This document shows positions 21,351 through 34,336 of a stretch of 64,000 nucleotides of DNA, one piece after another. Made by a program: the position numbers and the translations under genes. The stretch lies in contig VJWN01000040.1 in NCBI GenBank assembly GCA_007644065.1, forward strand, positions 113,033-177,032, written 5' to 3'. This stretch comes from Margaritispora aquatica. Taxonomy: Eukaryota > Ascomycota > Leotiomycetes > Helotiales > Discinellaceae. The notes beneath the pieces are model-generated. The model worked only from the letters and a program-made list of their open reading frames with translations, was not told the DNA's origin and made no database searches. How positions within the stretch are numbered: the stretch's first letter is position 1; every line of letters starts with the position of its first letter.

Positions 21351-22680
21351 TACAAGGTACTAAATAAATGTACTAGGTAAGTCTACCTGGGGACCCTGAG
21401 ATCTTTACCTTGCCTTACTTACTTACCCTACCCATCTAGGTGTTTAACGAGCAGTTGAGTCGTCAAGGGATGTCGCCTTCTTGTCTTCTACTTTTGAATA
21501 CTGCCATGGATGTCAACATCATAATCGATCACTCAGCTTGCATTGGAATTGGTGGAATCTTTACTCCCCTTGCCATAAGTAAGAATGTCTTGTTATTAGC
21601 AACGCTGGACTTGGAGTATGTATACCAGAAGAGGCGCGTCCATGACGATGGTACACCTCCACCTTACTATATCAACTCAAAGTGAAGCCCCAGGTCTCCT
21701 GTAGCGTATCAAGTTCAGGCTTAGCTGAAGTGAGAATTAAGTAATTAAAACCTCGCTTCGTTATTGTCTTCATGGTGTTTCTATACCTCTAACAGTAATC
21801 GGTCGCCTTGATGTTCAATCTCATAACAGTGCCCAAGATCGTCACACTCTGAGAGCTGCATAATATATTATTAAGTCGGTAGTTGTCTCTCTAATTTCTG
21901 TCTCGTTTCTTCCACGTGACAAGCCAATTCACCTCATTTCATCTCATTACCGCCGTCCATTGGCATCACTTTGGGACATGATTGTTTGTGGAAGTTTTGT
22001 GCGACTTCGTTCTGTTTGGGTTCGTTTGGCTGTGATAGCTTAGCTAAATTTCGCACGTTTTTTTTTTCAGAGTGCTGTGGAAGTGAAACACATTCTAAGT
22101 CTCAATGCCATAGTTTGAGTTTCTAAGACTACCTATGTAAATCAAACATTCATAAGCTGTACGTTGTCAATTTGTTTCTTGTTCATAATTAGCAATGTCA
22201 AAGTTGCATATGTTGCGGAAGAAGTCTTGTAGGTATTCACGAAACAAAAAGCTGCGAGTAAACCATATGAGCTATCCTGCTTCCCTCCTCTGAGCAGTGT
22301 GAAGATCAAGCAGACTGTCTCTCGGGTTCTAAATATATTAGCATCAAAGCCAGTACCTTAGTCACGGCTAAATAAATGGAAGTGAGCAAATCAACCGTTT
22401 TGAAGTGCGGTATACCGTCTTTCATCTGGTAGGATATACCAATCTATCTTCATTGTATGCAAGTTGATCTCACTAAGTTCTAATATATAAACGCTAAGTC
22501 GCTCCTAAAATCTCATCTCCAAGACTTTATATCTCGGGCAAAGATGCCTCATAAAGTTGGAGCGGAAGCTCTAAGATCCGGGTGGGAGTGTGGGAGTTAA
22601 TTCCACATTGGGAAGCACATTCAATTCACTCTCCACTAGCTCAGGCTGTCATTGAGCCTTGAGGTTATCGTGAACGCCAG
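21351..22680. other. gene-free region after the tandem array
   Basis: It contains short TACCTTGCCTTACTTACTTACC-like pyrimidine words near 21400, a T12 run near 22060, and no convincing coding frame. A frame at 21440-21685 starts with GTG-type codons and lacks motifs. Confidence 0.4.
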
Positions 22681-24937
22681 CGGACCCCTCTATAAATAAA
22701 CCCCTCCAGCTTCCATAAAACACTTCCAAACAACAACAACAACAACAACCACGGCATGATTGTTAGTTCCAGGTGTGAGGACTGCTCTTCTCTGTTCTTC
22801 CTTGTGTGCTTCGTTGGGTCTCGGCGTTTTGCAGTACAGATACTTTAGAGAGAGACCTGGTTCTATGTGGTGAGTTGCACTTTCCTTCACGCTACACGAA
22901 ATCTCTCCTCCTTCTTGCGCTTGCCCTCTCTCCTCATAACTTCCTCGTTCCGAATGTATTTGCCTTTCGACTTTCAACTTTCGAACTGGTGCGGGTGTCA
23001 ACTTCACCTTCCTTACAATATTCCATTCGAGAACCACCAAACCTCACCAAATACCGCTGGATTGTTCTCTCTGTCGAAGTGATTGAATACCGATTTTCGA
23101 CTTTCGTCTTTCGACTCTGTGGACGGCCGAAATTCTGATATCTTGCTTTCATCTTCACCATCAATTACCACTGAATAGCTCTCTCTTTCGAATTGCTTTC
23201 CAACTTTCCACCATCTGCAGAGGTGAGATCCCTTCTCCTCATTGTCACACCAATTGGACCACTGTCAAAGGACCTACATCTGGACAACGCAAGCTCCGCG
23301 GGTGTCGATACATTGTTATCACACTATCTCCAGCCTCCTACCGTCAGAGCAATTAATGCGTGGCTTTGAGATATCCGCCACTCAACTACCAACCCTTTCT
23401 TAGCCTCTACAGCTAGCTGGACGACAAGACGAACCTCACATCTGCCAATATCATTCTCCATCCTCTACACTTTCACTGCTCGTTTCCTCTGGCTATTTGG
23501 AGATTCCAATTGACGTTGTTCCTTTAGATTTCGCATTCTCCAGATACTGTTCCATCCTGCAAAAGAGTTTGTCTTGACATAGGTCTGCATCTTTTGAGAG
23601 ATCTATTCTCGTCCATCCAGAGATCTCGGCGTCTTCTGCTCACAGAATTTGTCCTTCTAGAGACCTTTTCTGAAAGGAGATATTCTGTCCTGGAGAGTCG
23701 TATCTTTGTTCGACAATCCCTTGTGTCCTTGAAGGCATTTTATCTTGTGGAGGATAGGTCTTGCCAGACAAGATATCTCGTCACATCTCCATCGATCTGA
23801 AATTGAAGCTCTACAGAGTCATACCACCAGATGTACCTCTGCCAACAGTGAATTTCCAGTTCAAATTTCCAGTCAGTTATTCACTTCAAGGTTGATTATT
23901 TCAGGCAATATGCTTGGGGCTGTGATTCTAATCTTCTCTTCCAGGCTTCCTCTAATCAAAACCACCATCGCAACTTCTAACCATTCTCTTCAATCCCAAG
24001 TCCATCTTCATCCTCAGTCGACATATACCTCTCCTGTCCACTTGATACTTCTTTCCTTCTGGTATAACTCTCCAATAACGCAACTTCCTCGTTATTCTGC
24101 TTCGCTCGCAGATTTACAAGTCGACAATCTCCTTTCTTCCTTCCTGAATGGGGGACTCCACGTCACTTTAACTTTTACGACACTCTCCAAACGCTTTCCT
24201 CTTCGATTTGTTATTTTGTCCTCAAGAAAATAACAAAACAACACTTCGAAGGCAGTTGTTTCTCACCCATCAAGATCTCTCCTGCTCTGCAATACTACTT
24301 CAAAGTGAACAGAGCAATCATCAGCTGGTTACTGCTCATTTTACAAGGCCATCAAGCATCGAGACTTCAAAAAGACACAGCACCTGCTGCCATAGCTTTA
24401 AGTTTATTTAAATCTTCTGAGAACAATACCCATACTCTCAAGGTACGCACGAACTCATGTTATTAGCGTCTTTTTTTTTTGTTCAGATTCAATTCCCTTG
24501 AATGGCATTCTGCCAAGTTCCTGGAATTCCAAGAGTTCAACGTCTTAGCGCCAACCTTCTTCTTTTTTCGATCTCATCGCCAGGAATTTGCGGTCCTTGA
24601 GTCTTGTGGCCAACTCATTCTTGGGATCCGCAAGAGTTCGACATACTAGCGTTGCTAGCTCCGACAGGTCACCATCAATTTCGCACAGAATTTCTCTTCT
24701 GGGAAGTGCAGGCGGTCATCGGTTTCGTCTCATCTCTATTAGGCGTTATACGACTCTCGAATGATCTTCAACATCCGACGGAATCTTGCGTTAACCCTCT
24801 ATTGCACATCGCTTCACCAACCTCGCTTCGGACGTCTTAGCCCTTGAATATTCTCGTTTAATGAATAGCAAAGATGTATATTTTTGAGAGCCTTTTCACT
24901 AACCCTTGGATAGCCATAGATTCATCGAATCGGCAAA
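22681..24937 (+). promoter_or_regulatory. long pyrimidine-rich leader region of the zinc-finger gene
   Basis: After TATAAATAAA (22691) and an (AAC)n tract at about 22731-22750, 2.2 kb of C/T-rich, purine-poor sequence leads to the ATG at 24938. Short frames here show only Ser/Leu-rich low complexity and no motif. The pattern resembles the long 5' leaders with upstream ORFs found on some fungal regulatory genes. The transcription start is inferred, not seen. Confidence 0.4.
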
Positions 24938-26917
24938 ATGCCCAAGACAAAGTCCGAGATTCCCACTTCGGAGTTGGTTTGCATCATTTGTCCGAAGAAG
25001 CCTAGGTTTTCGGACCTCTCCCATCTCCTCACACATATTGCTTCGAAGGCTCATTTGTCCCATATGCATAATCTTACAATTGACGCCCGAACTAGACAGT
25101 CCTCGAAGGATTTGGTGGAAGAGTACGATGACTGGAAGACTGCAAATAACTTAGATCAATACTTGGGGGAGAGACAGGCGGCCAAGGCTGCAAAGAAAGC
25201 TACAAAAGGCAATACTGTGCGTGCTCCCTAACACTTCCTCGTTCATATGATGTTAATAGCCCCTTTCAAAGGTAAAGAAAGAGCCGGAAAGTATCACTTC
25301 CAAGAGCTTAGCACCTAGCTTTCGTGCTCCAAATGCAAGAATGCACCCTACTCCTTCCATGGACGACTTTCAAAGTCCAGTTCGTAAAGCCAAAAACAGA
25401 ACCACCGTATACAGCACACCTACGACCAGATCTAAGGTGCCACATTTCTCGGGTCAGGGAACACCTAGTGGTAATAGATTGGATCAGTCGCAAGTAAACA
25501 ACCTGCTTTTCTGGAAGGTTTCTAATCACTCATTAGTCCCTCTACCCCTTGGAAGCCTGATCCAGAGAGCGTTGCCGTATCTAAGAGCTCGATAGATGAG
25601 GATTCTGAGTCTGCATTCACAGAACTAGTTTTGAAAGGTCAAAAGCTTGAAGGTATGGGTGGTTTTGATTCTGCAACCCCAGAAGGAAAGCGTAAACGAA
25701 ATCAAAAGAAAGACGAGAGGGTCTTTAAGGATTTGGTTGCTGTTTCAGCCTCGATTGAGCCGCTTGAGATCACTTACTATGCGAATGGTGACTTAAAGTC
25801 TTCTCGAGATGTACGCCTTCCCGACCCAATTTCACCCTCACTTGAAAGCAGCCTGGTAAGTGTTGATCGAGCTTTCCATATTCATATACTGACTTCGAAA
25901 AAGGGCCGCTTTTCACCAAAGAAGCAACGAAATACTCGGAAGTCTAATTTGAGGTCAGAGACAGCAGATGGTGGCCGCCCTCGTGTTACCCGCAGCAAAA
26001 AGGCGACAGCGCGTGCAGCAGCAGTAGCACCTGTTGTTCTAAAAAATGCACCCACTTATCAGGTCCGGAGCCGTGCTCAATCAGCACTCACTCATAACAT
26101 TGGTGGCTATACAGATCTTTCCAATGCTCGTAGATATATGCCAAGAGTTGAAGAAGATGATGAGTATGATGAGTATGCGTTGACTACGGGCCGATTTGGG
26201 CACAAGAGTGATTTTGGTGTGTTCAAAGACAAACCAAGCCCAGGACGTACCGAAAGTCCATTGGAGGAGCCCAGGTATGTGCAGCTTTTGTATCAAAGAA
26301 ATTGGTTTCTTCTCAAGGTGCTAATCATACTAAATAGGTTCGAGTTCAACGGCAACCATGGCTTACCAATGACCTGGCAAAGCAACTCGAACCTCGCCAA
26401 TCGCATTATGTCGACCCCTACCCCAGCTGCAAAGGCTGTTCAGCGCAACACTAACGGAATCAATGGCCTAGGTTTGAGCGAAAACAGTGTGATGGGTTCT
26501 ATAACCTCCATGAATACGATGGTTGGTGGAGGTCATCATGGCCAAGTCACGCCAAATGCTTTCCATCCTGGACGTCGAGCTCTTTCGGATGGGCAAGTAT
26601 TCGCACCACATGTCTTCCAGACTAATCACCACCTGAATCCTCTATTCCACAATGGTAATGGCCTTGATCGACCATATTCACCTTACGCATATGCCTACCT
26701 CTTTGGAAACCAACATCACCAGAGCAGAAACTCACACAACATGCAGGCCTCCGGTTCTGGTTTTACCACCAACTATTTTGAAACATTCCAGTCTCACAAT
26801 ACATTGGCCGGCAGCACAATGGGCACTCAAACTCAAGTTCAAAGTCATGCCCAGCCTCCGTCATCTCTAGCCGATATGGGGCCAGTTGAGGAGAATGACG
26901 TTGAATTTCAATTGTGA
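24938..26917 (+). CDS. C2H2/matrin-like zinc-finger protein, putative nuclear regulator
   Basis: Five exons are proposed: 24938-25216, 25260-25493, 25556-25855, 25904-26274 and 26338-26917, giving 587 residues. The N-terminus has one finger: Cys15, Cys18, then LSHLLTHIASKAH, with His33 and His39 (C-x2-C-x14-H-x5-H, close to the U1/matrin type that can bind RNA or DNA). Lys/Arg-rich stretches (PEGKRKRNQKKDER; RFSPKKQRNTRK) look like nuclear localisation signals. The C-terminal 200 residues are rich in Asn, Gly, His and Gln, typical of a disordered activation or condensate region. Introns 2 and 3 need AAG acceptors to keep frame; intron 3 is a multiple of three and could be retained. I cannot name the gene. 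Confidence 0.75.
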
Positions 26918-27527
26918 TTTAGTGCATACAATATCTAATATTGACGCATCCCACACAATAAATCGTTCCTCACAGTTATAATTTGGATTTCGAGGATGCC
27001 AGATGTAAGTTCAGCTTTTCCTTCAACAATCTTGCTGCTCTCTAGCTTCTCCCTCACGCTAACGCGATGTCATTGCCTAGCATCGCTGGACTTGTCAATG
27101 AAGAAATAAACGGTTTCACAACTTCGGCGATCAGACATTCATAATAGTGTTCTCGAGGAGGCGGTCTCGGTACTCTCTCAGAACCATAGCCGAGGTGGCC
27201 TCGAAGATGTCATTGACGTGCATGACTTCAACGGACCTGATACTTCTTGGACTTGGGGTATTGATGGCGTTTTTCACGCATTTCATTCTTCTTTTGCTTT
27301 TTCTAGCTTGTTTCTCAAAAATACCCCATTTTAGCGTTGGCGTTGGCGGGAAGATATCATGGATTGCTATGAGCATTGCTATTTTATTTGCGATTGACGG
27401 CGTGGCGTCACTTTTTTTTTTGATTTTCATTTCTTTTACAGACATCACATGTATGCTAGACAGATCTTATTGCTCCATTCATTCTTTGCTTTGGCAATTA
27501 CGGTGCCGTTGTTACATAGTTCATAGC
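26918..27527. other. convergent intergenic region
   Basis: This lies between the 3' ends of the zinc-finger gene and MSH3. Open frames exist on both strands: plus 27147-27533, hydrophobic with two possible membrane helices but no ATG at its start, and minus 27131-27448. A minimal ATG-CCA-GAT exon followed by GTAAGT occurs at 26996. None could be assembled into a convincing gene. Confidence 0.35.
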
Positions 27528-30500
27528 TCATAGCTCTTCGATACCAACGATCAGTTGCTGCAGTTGGTCGGCCATCATCAACTTAGCCTCAGCCTCAGAT
27601 AGAGATATAGATACAGAGGGAGCAGAATCTTCATCTGCCCCTCCAAGTACATTACAAATGGTCTTACAAACCCCTCCCAGCTTCCTCCCCTTGACCTCTA
27701 GCTCTAACTCTCGCGATTTATGTGCAGCGGTATCCAATACTGATTTCGGAACATTGGCTAGGCGAGCTACGTTTAAGCCGTATGATCGATGAGCCACGCC
27801 TTGAGTTACTTCGTAAAGGAAAGTAATCTCCTCATCTCCAGTATCGAGACCGTGATTGCCCTCGCTTCCCTTTCCACTCTCAGTAGCGTGGTTAGCAGCA
27901 GAAGTAGCAGTAAACCCCATATGCACATTCTGCAGCTCGCCGCCGACTTCAAACCCCCTCGCCACCGAAGCGAGGGATTGGTAATGCGTGATGAATAACA
28001 ACAGACACCCCGTCGTGGAACGCACGATATAATCCAACACCGCGCCCGCGATGGCCGTCCCATCATGCGTAGATGTGCCACGGCCTAGCTCGTCGAGAAT
28101 TACCAGACTCCGAGGATTTAGCGAGGCGAGTGCTGAACTTGGGCCTGTGTTGGTGATGGTGGTAGGGAGGGAGGACAAAATGGTTGATGTCTCGGATAAC
28201 TCGCATTGAAATGTCGATTGTGCTGTGAAGAGGGAATCGTACGCCCCCATGCGCGTGTGTATGCTTGTTAGAGGAGTGAGTGACATGCTTTCCGCGGGAA
28301 CGAAGGACCCGATTTGAGCGAGGAGTGCGAGGAGGGCTGTTTGTCGCACGTAGCTGCTCTTCCCTCCCATGTTGGGGCCTGTTACGAGCTGTGCTTTTGG
28401 GGTTGGTGGTGTGGTAGAAGGGGAACTGGGGAGGGTGGAGAGGGTGGTTGAGTTCGGGATGTAGGTTGAGGGCAGGAGTTGCTCGATCATGGGGTGTCGG
28501 CCGAGAGAGATATTGATTTCGGCGTGTGTGGGGGTGATGGGGGCGAGGAAGGTAGGTTTACAGTATCCGGGTTGGAGGGCGACAGTTGCGAGGGAAAGGA
28601 GGCAGTCTAGTGTTGCGAGGGAGGAGACGGCGTCCCGAAGGAGAGCATAGTGTGTTGATATCTCGACGAGTAGGGCATTGAAGGCAACATCGCACGCGGC
28701 TGATAGACTTTCTTTGTGTTGATCTCTCTCGCGGATGAGTCGAACTACTTCTGGCGTGTGGAAGCGAGATATTTTTTTGGTGCCGGAGATTTTGGCCCAA
28801 GACGCCGGGATATGCTTGATGTCTGAGTTGGGGACCTCGACTAGGTACTCGATTCCTGCGACAGTGGTGTACTGGATTGTCTTTGCCGAGTGAAGTGTTT
28901 CTTTTACGACAGCTCGGTGAGCATCAAGCTCTTGCTCGACCGCTGCGATGCCCAGTTTGTGATCCGAGATGGCCTCGGTCTCATATGGGGAGCGAAAGAA
29001 TGCGTATTTGTCGTCGGTGCGGGCGGCTTCTGTGTTAAGCCTCTCAAGGATAGAAATCAATGTAGGTAAAATGCTAGGTAGAGACGCAACAGCGGTATTG
29101 ATAAGGGGTGAGATGAAGTCGGTTGAGCTAGGTTCTTGGGAAATGCGTTGGAGGGTTTGAAGCGAGACCAGGAGTTCTGGGCGAGTGCACTTTCCATAGT
29201 AGATTCTGATCAGACTTCGTTCGAGATCTGACTTGATACTTCGAAGAAGAGCGCGAAGCCTGTCCACTTTGGGAGTTTGATGGCCGTCTGCTAGCTCTTC
29301 GACTGCGTTGAGGCGCTCTTCGAGCTGATGTTGGTCTAGAAGTGGTTTGCCTACCCATTTTCGAAGGAGGCGTTGGCCAAACCGGGTTTGTGTTTTATCG
29401 ACTGTCCAGAAAAGACTTCCCCTTGAGGTGTAATCGGTGGAGTTCTGGTAGATCTCCAGACTAGTGAGGGTATTGCCGCTCAAGAGCATGTGTGATCGTG
29501 CACTGAACGACTGGAAGTACTTGGTCAGGTCGAACACATGCTCTAAGCCATACTCAGTCATGTGTGTGATCATTGCTGATAGACACATTGTCACTTCTTC
29601 CGGCAGCTTGAGAACCTTATCTAATAAGCTCTGTGTATGTGCACTGTCTTGCTTCAGCTTGTCGGCGTAGAACTGAGTTACATGAGAGTATGCTTCTGCT
29701 GCGAAAGTTTTGGGTCTTTTGACCCTTTCGACTCGTATTCGATCGCCAAAAACATCAGTACTGCTACCAGCCAGATGCTGGACAATCTTCTCTGTTGCTT
29801 TGGTGAGGTCTCCTACAATCAGAAATTCGCAAGGGGCTAGATGCAGAAGTCTCGTCTCAATCTCATTCCTCATAAAACCATCCTCGAATGTGTCATATAT
29901 GATGTCCCCAGTGGCAGGCTGAACGGCAAGGATTCCAACATCAACCTTTTCATCAGTTCCAAACCCTTTTGACTTTGCTTCGGTGATGCACAAAAGATAA
30001 CCTGTAGCTGGTGCTCCGCTTGGCTCATCGAGGCCGTCTACATCGTCAATATACGTGCCTTTGGTGTATACGTTCGTAAGCTTCCGAACGAAGGGCGTAT
30101 TCCTATTATCACCTGCCTTCTTTAACGCAGCAGTTTCGATTTGCCTCACAATTCCAATCTTATGCCCTGCAGCAACCAATCTCTTGGCGTGAACAGATAG
30201 TCGGTGGACAGGTATACTGGCAGAGGCAAACCTATCTAGATGTGCCTCAGAGGGGTGCTCATCGTACCGAAATTTCCCAGGTATACACACAATACTCAGC
30301 TCCTTTGCAGCAGTTCTTGCGTCTTCTCCGAAAAATTTAAATTTGTACCCAACTTCCGTGATCAATAAGGTATCCATATGCTTCCTCTTGATATCTAGGA
30401 TCTGAACCTCCAACGGTGTCAGCTTCCCCGTCTTTGCTCCCTTCTTTTTCGGTTTTGGTAGTGGAGCTTCCTCCTCTTCTTCGGCTTCGTCACCATCTTC

Positions 30501-30980
30501 TGCCACAACTATCTCCTCGGTATTCCAGCGCCTGCCAACCTGCACTCCACCCATTTTTCGAACCCAACGATCGTGCAGCTCTTTCTTAGCTTTCTCTGCC
30601 GCTACAGCATCTTCATTATCCCCGGCCATGGACTCTTCCGTGACTTGGCTTGACCCATAAACATATTTCTCTGTCCGAGGAGAGGGTCTGGGTAGTTTGG
30701 TTGTCGTGATGGGAACATTGTCACCCTTTGGCCTCTTTGCAGACCTCTCAGCTTCACCATTTCCTGCATTCTTGTCTTCAACTAGAGCTCTCTTCAGCCG
30801 TAAAGCGGGACTCTGTGGCAGCTCCTCATCGTCGAGGACTGGCTCTAACTCTGCCTCTACCTCTGGCTCTTTGGGTACTGGTGGCAAAGGACGAGGAACC
30901 TGCGTTGACTTAGGTGTGAAGAAGCTCGAGATTGATTTTTGGTTCTTGGATTGAGAAGATTGCTGACTTAATTTAGCCAT
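27528..30980 (-). CDS. MSH3: DNA mismatch repair protein MSH3
   Basis: An intronless 1150-residue minus-strand frame of the size expected for fungal Msh3. The N-terminus has a PCNA-binding PIP box, QKSISSFF (residues 14-21), on a disordered Pro/Glu-rich tail. The mismatch-binding domain begins with [17 protein letters not shown] (about residue 205), the Msh3/Msh6-type MutS domain I. Lever and clamp domains follow, then the ABC ATPase: Walker [15 protein letters not shown] (about 867) and Walker B plus signature [16 protein letters not shown] (about 957). With MSH2 it forms MutS-beta, which repairs insertion/deletion loops in the nucleus. Nothing appears broken. Confidence 0.95.
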   Translation of the reverse strand: MAKLSQQSSQSKNQKSISSFFTPKSTQVPRPLPPVPKEPEVEAELEPVLDDEELPQSPALRLKRALVEDKNAGNGEAERSAKRPKGDNVPITTTKLPRPSPRTEKYVYGSSQVTEESMAGDNEDAVAAEKAKKELHDRWVRKMGGVQVGRRWNTEEIVVAEDGDEAEEEEEAPLPKPKKKGAKTGKLTPLEVQILDIKRKHMDTLLITEVGYKFKFFGEDARTAAKELSIVCIPGKFRYDEHPSEAHLDRFASASIPVHRLSVHAKRLVAAGHKIGIVRQIETAALKKAGDNRNTPFVRKLTNVYTKGTYIDDVDGLDEPSGAPATGYLLCITEAKSKGFGTDEKVDVGILAVQPATGDIIYDTFEDGFMRNEIETRLLHLAPCEFLIVGDLTKATEKIVQHLAGSSTDVFGDRIRVERVKRPKTFAAEAYSHVTQFYADKLKQDSAHTQSLLDKVLKLPEEVTMCLSAMITHMTEYGLEHVFDLTKYFQSFSARSHMLLSGNTLTSLEIYQNSTDYTSRGSLFWTVDKTQTRFGQRLLRKWVGKPLLDQHQLEERLNAVEELADGHQTPKVDRLRALLRSIKSDLERSLIRIYYGKCTRPELLVSLQTLQRISQEPSSTDFISPLINTAVASLPSILPTLISILERLNTEAARTDDKYAFFRSPYETEAISDHKLGIAAVEQELDAHRAVVKETLHSAKTIQYTTVAGIEYLVEVPNSDIKHIPASWAKISGTKKISRFHTPEVVRLIRERDQHKESLSAACDVAFNALLVEISTHYALLRDAVSSLATLDCLLSLATVALQPGYCKPTFLAPITPTHAEINISLGRHPMIEQLLPSTYIPNSTTLSTLPSSPSTTPPTPKAQLVTGPNMGGKSSYVRQTALLALLAQIGSFVPAESMSLTPLTSIHTRMGAYDSLFTAQSTFQCELSETSTILSSLPTTITNTGPSSALASLNPRSLVILDELGRGTSTHDGTAIAGAVLDYIVRSTTGCLLLFITHYQSLASVARGFEVGGELQNVHMGFTATSAANHATESGKGSEGNHGLDTGDEEITFLYEVTQGVAHRSYGLNVARLANVPKSVLDTAAHKSRELELEVKGRKLGGVCKTICNVLGGADEDSAPSVSISLSEAEAKLMMADQLQQLIVGIEEL

Positions 30981-32001
30981 TCTTGAAGAGTGATGTTGAG
31001 AACTTGTCGTTGGAGCTCAGCAGCAAGAGACGCGATTATGGGTTGACGCGTAGAGTGGTGATTATATAAGCATGCACTTCTATTTTGATGATGCCAAGTT
31101 CTGTCTTCCTCTTCCCCATACTTCCTATCCTTATATATATTTAATATATATATATATCAAAATTCATTTGGCATCAGAAGTTTGAATGATTACATGACCT
31201 CCTGACTGAATCATTAGATTTTTGAAGCTGATTTTTATTTTCAATGAATTTTTTCCATCAGTCTATCATCTAGTCTTTAGCACTGTTGGAGACGAACTTC
31301 ATTTCCTATTTCCTGTTTTATCTGTCATTTTCTCGCTCTGAGGCTCTTTTATACTCGATTAAGATGGCTCAAATCACTTATATCTTTATTAGTAATATTA
31401 TCTTTTGGACCGAAAGTATAGGACTTAATGAATGTCCTGTGAAGTAAGCTTACCGAGTCGCACTCTTCTGAAGGTTCGAAGCTCTTCTACGTACTGATTT
31501 CTGTGACTAACGTTAGTAATCTAACAGATCACTAAACAGTTGGCTTGCGGTTCTACCTAGGGTCACAGTCCACTGCCGCTGAAATATTCTGTGGTGTTCA
31601 CTGTCCAGTCGAATGTTGCACCCAACTCAGTACAGATGCAGCAACACATGCAGTTCGATATGGAGAACCTATGATGACGAGTGATGTTCTTCTATACCTA
31701 TGATATTTTCGTCTTTTGAATCGCAGTTGTTTTGAATTCTGATTGTTTCTGACAGGTGAATGTTGGGAACCATATAATATTGGAAATATACAATTTTGTA
31801 CCAAGTGGCGCAAAAGCCACACACAATCCTTGAAGGCGCACTGACAATCTTCACATCAACATCAACATCTCACCTCACCATGGCGCAACTCTTATGATTC
31901 TTCTATTCCCACTACAGACTTCTCACTACGCGACGGAGCAGAGTATTCACCTTGGGTTGCATCTGCTAGTGACCCATTAAAACTTCGTCTTTGAAAAAAT
32001 C
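30981..32001. other. intergenic with AT microsatellite
   Basis: This is a shared upstream region of divergent MSH3 and the OMA1-like gene. A (TA)n-rich tract lies at 31129-31160. No gene is supported; minus-strand frames at 31598-31854 lack motifs. Confidence 0.45.
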
Positions 32002-33451
32002 ATGCATCATCATCGAAAATGTGTTCGCGCTCTGTTGGCGCATAGCAAGAATGCTCCATGTCAATTCTTCTCTACCCGAACCTTTCACACATCAAATCGG
32101 CTTCGCAATCAATTCCCTCCCGTACGGTTCGGAGCTCAGCCCCAAGTCCAGAGACTTGGTTGGAAAGACGAGTCTCGCCCAGTGCGGTGGACTGCATACT
32201 TAGCAGCCCTCACAACCGTCGCATTTCTGGGATTTCGTGTTTACTATACATCTGAACCCGATGAACTCACACATAGAAGACGTTTCAATTTAGCACCGCG
32301 AATACCAGCTGGGTTCTTGCTCGCCTCAACGAGAGCAATAACTCTACAAAAACTTGGCCTCCGGCCTGAGACAAATATCTACCAACCACCCTACGCCTTG
32401 CCAGATGACGATGAGCGCGTAGTTTTCGCTAGAGAAGTGCTCGACAAGATTGTGCTCGCAAATGGACTTCAACATCTGGGCTTCCGACTTTTCCTTATAG
32501 ATTCCCCAAGTGAGCCACATTACACCTTTACGCTGAGCATTTGGAAATCATACTGGGCCATTATATCTGCATTTCAAAGAGCTGACATTTATCGCGGTTA
32601 GATCAATGTAATAAGCAAAAGCAGGAACTGACGACTGACATTGTCATCTACACCGGCGAACTCACGCCCGATTCCACTTTTGGAGCAAGCACCATTAGCG
32701 TTAAGCTCGCTGAGCGCGTTCTCCAACCCGGTATTGAGCAAATGCATGAAGGACTCGCTCTAATAGCTGGTGTCGTTCCGGCAATCATGTGGTTGTGTGT
32801 TTTAGTGGGCGTTCGCTCTCGTACGGGCAGGCTTATACCACTTGCCCCAATTTGCTCGTATGTTGCGTTGGTGCATGGGGAAATGCCCATGGGAAGTCGT
32901 CAGATGCTAAGGGAAAGAGAAGTCGATTCTCTGGCGTTGAGGTTCATGGATAAGGCGCGGTATGATCCAGGTGAATTGATGAGTGTGTTGAGATTCTGGG
33001 CGGACAACGGAGAGGCGAATTTGAAAAATCTCAGGGGATTTCAGACACCTGAGGTGAGCTTGATAGCTTTCTTTGTTCTGCTACACGTTGGCTAATTGAA
33101 CTTACTTGTGTAGGACCTAAATCTGTTGACGGTCTGGACTGAAGAGGTGAGTTGAGACTGCTAGACGATATCAGATTTAGTGGAATGCTTACAACCGCAT
33201 AGCACAACCGACGTCACAGGAATGTAACAGAATTGTTGAGGGAGCTCTTTCCTGAGAGAAGATGGGTGCCTCTGCCTTGGGGAACCACACCTGTGATATC
33301 CGGAACGGACTCTGAACCTGACCCATCTGGTGATACGGATGAGGTAGCGTATAATAAGTGGATCGAAGAACAGGAGAAGAAGAGGATAGAGGAGAGAAAG
33401 GGTTCTGATAGTAGTGGTAGTAATGGTGACGACAGTGATCCAGAAAAGTAA
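32002..33451 (+). CDS. OMA1-like (M48) mitochondrial inner-membrane protein lacking HExxH, putative pseudopeptidase
   Basis: Four exons (32002-32509, 32602-33053, 33114-33146, 33203-33451) give 413 residues. The Arg/His-rich N-terminus with no acidic residues looks like a mitochondrial presequence, followed by one membrane helix (TAYLAALTTVAFLGF, about 63-78). The region IVIYTGELTPDSTFG corresponds to the VFVFTGIL strand of OMA1, and REREVDSLALRFMDKARYDP corresponds to the third zinc-ligand helix (usually E-x-x-x-D). Between them, where OMA1 has HExxH, the frame reads VKLAERVLQPGIEQMHEG: no HExxH is present. No alternative splice restores it. The C-terminus (about 60 residues) is acidic and disordered. 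I infer a catalytically dead paralogue; a regulatory or chaperone role is possible. Confidence 0.7.
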
Positions 33452-33679
33452 GTTGATGGAGTGTAGCCCAAAAGAGAGATTTGGCAGTGTGTTACAGATG
33501 TACCTTATTTTAATTCTTACAATACCACAAGTTATCATCACTAAATCCCCATGAGGCATTCTACTGTAACCTAGGTGCCTCCCAGGTCCTTAAAAGTCAT
33601 ATGAGTCCCTCCACCTCCTTATACAAATCCACCTTCACCACAACTTCAGCTCCAGCTTCTCCCTCCATTCCATGACATC
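33452..33679. other. short convergent spacer
   Basis: Shared 3' region of the OMA1-like gene and the minus-strand small membrane protein gene; no feature seen. Confidence 0.4.
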
Positions 33680-34336
33680 TCAGACAACACGACTAAGCCC
33701 AAACAGCGCCGGGATTCCCCAGAGAGAAAGCAAAGGCAGATAAATCCCATTCGCCGCGTAGCTGAAACCAAAATATATATTAAATGCTGAGTAAGCTGCC
33801 ATGAGAGCTTGGTCGTATGGATCGTTGCACCCATTGGCGGCCCATTTCAGGGATAGTATTGCTGTGAGGTGTGTTAGCAGCCTTCGGATTATATCTGTGT
33901 CTCGGTTCCCTATGCTTCGTGATGATGCTCTTTTAGAGCTTCTTACTTCCTATCACCATACTCGCTCATCTCATCTCTGGTCCTTTCATCTCATATCACC
34001 ATTTCTCATGCTTCGACTTAAACAGACCAACTAACTGCAGCACTGATTCCAACCCCACCCCTCCCAACCACCATCGAACCAAAGACAGGGAAGATCAAAA
34101 CATTGAAACTTACAACCAAGCACAAAACAAAGATTCACCTCCATCCACCCAATCCTCGCCGACACGGTACCTACATCACTTCGTCCACCTTTACCACTTG
34201 CACCCTTCTCGCCAGTGGCACCGGATTTCTTCAAGCTGGGAAACACAACATCGTATCCCATCTTCGTGTGTCCCACTACTGAAAGCAAGCTATTCGCTGA
34301 GGCGAAGTAGAGCAGGATTTGAGAGAGGGTCGGCAT
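33680..34336 (-). CDS. small fungal integral membrane protein (134 aa)
   Basis: Two minus-strand exons (34336-34114 and 33861-33680), with a GTAAGT donor and CAG acceptor, give 134 residues. The intron, 252 nt, is long for this locus. The protein starts MPTLSQILLYFASANSLLSV (helix 1), then HTKMGYDVVFPSL, a Lys/Gly loop, RIGWMEVNLCFVLG (helix 2), ILSLKWAANG, DPYDQALMAAYSAFNIYFGF (helix 3) and LPLLSLWGIPALFGL (helix 4). This arrangement is a conserved, unnamed fungal family in my memory. It probably sits in an internal membrane. No enzymatic motif is visible. Confidence 0.75.

Noticed and set aside
22690..23164. frames on both strands in the leader of the zinc-finger gene
   Set aside because: Low complexity, unsupported starts and no motif; the (AAC)n tract produces the poly-Val run.
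27131..27533. opposing frames between the zinc-finger gene and MSH3
   Set aside because: The plus frame lacks an ATG and the minus frame lacks motifs; they cannot both be coding and no splice model fits.
33054..33202. reading the OMA1-like gene without its 33-nt exon 3
   Set aside because: Skipping it is frame-neutral and possible, but both flanking introns have good GTGAG donors and TAG acceptors, so inclusion is favoured.
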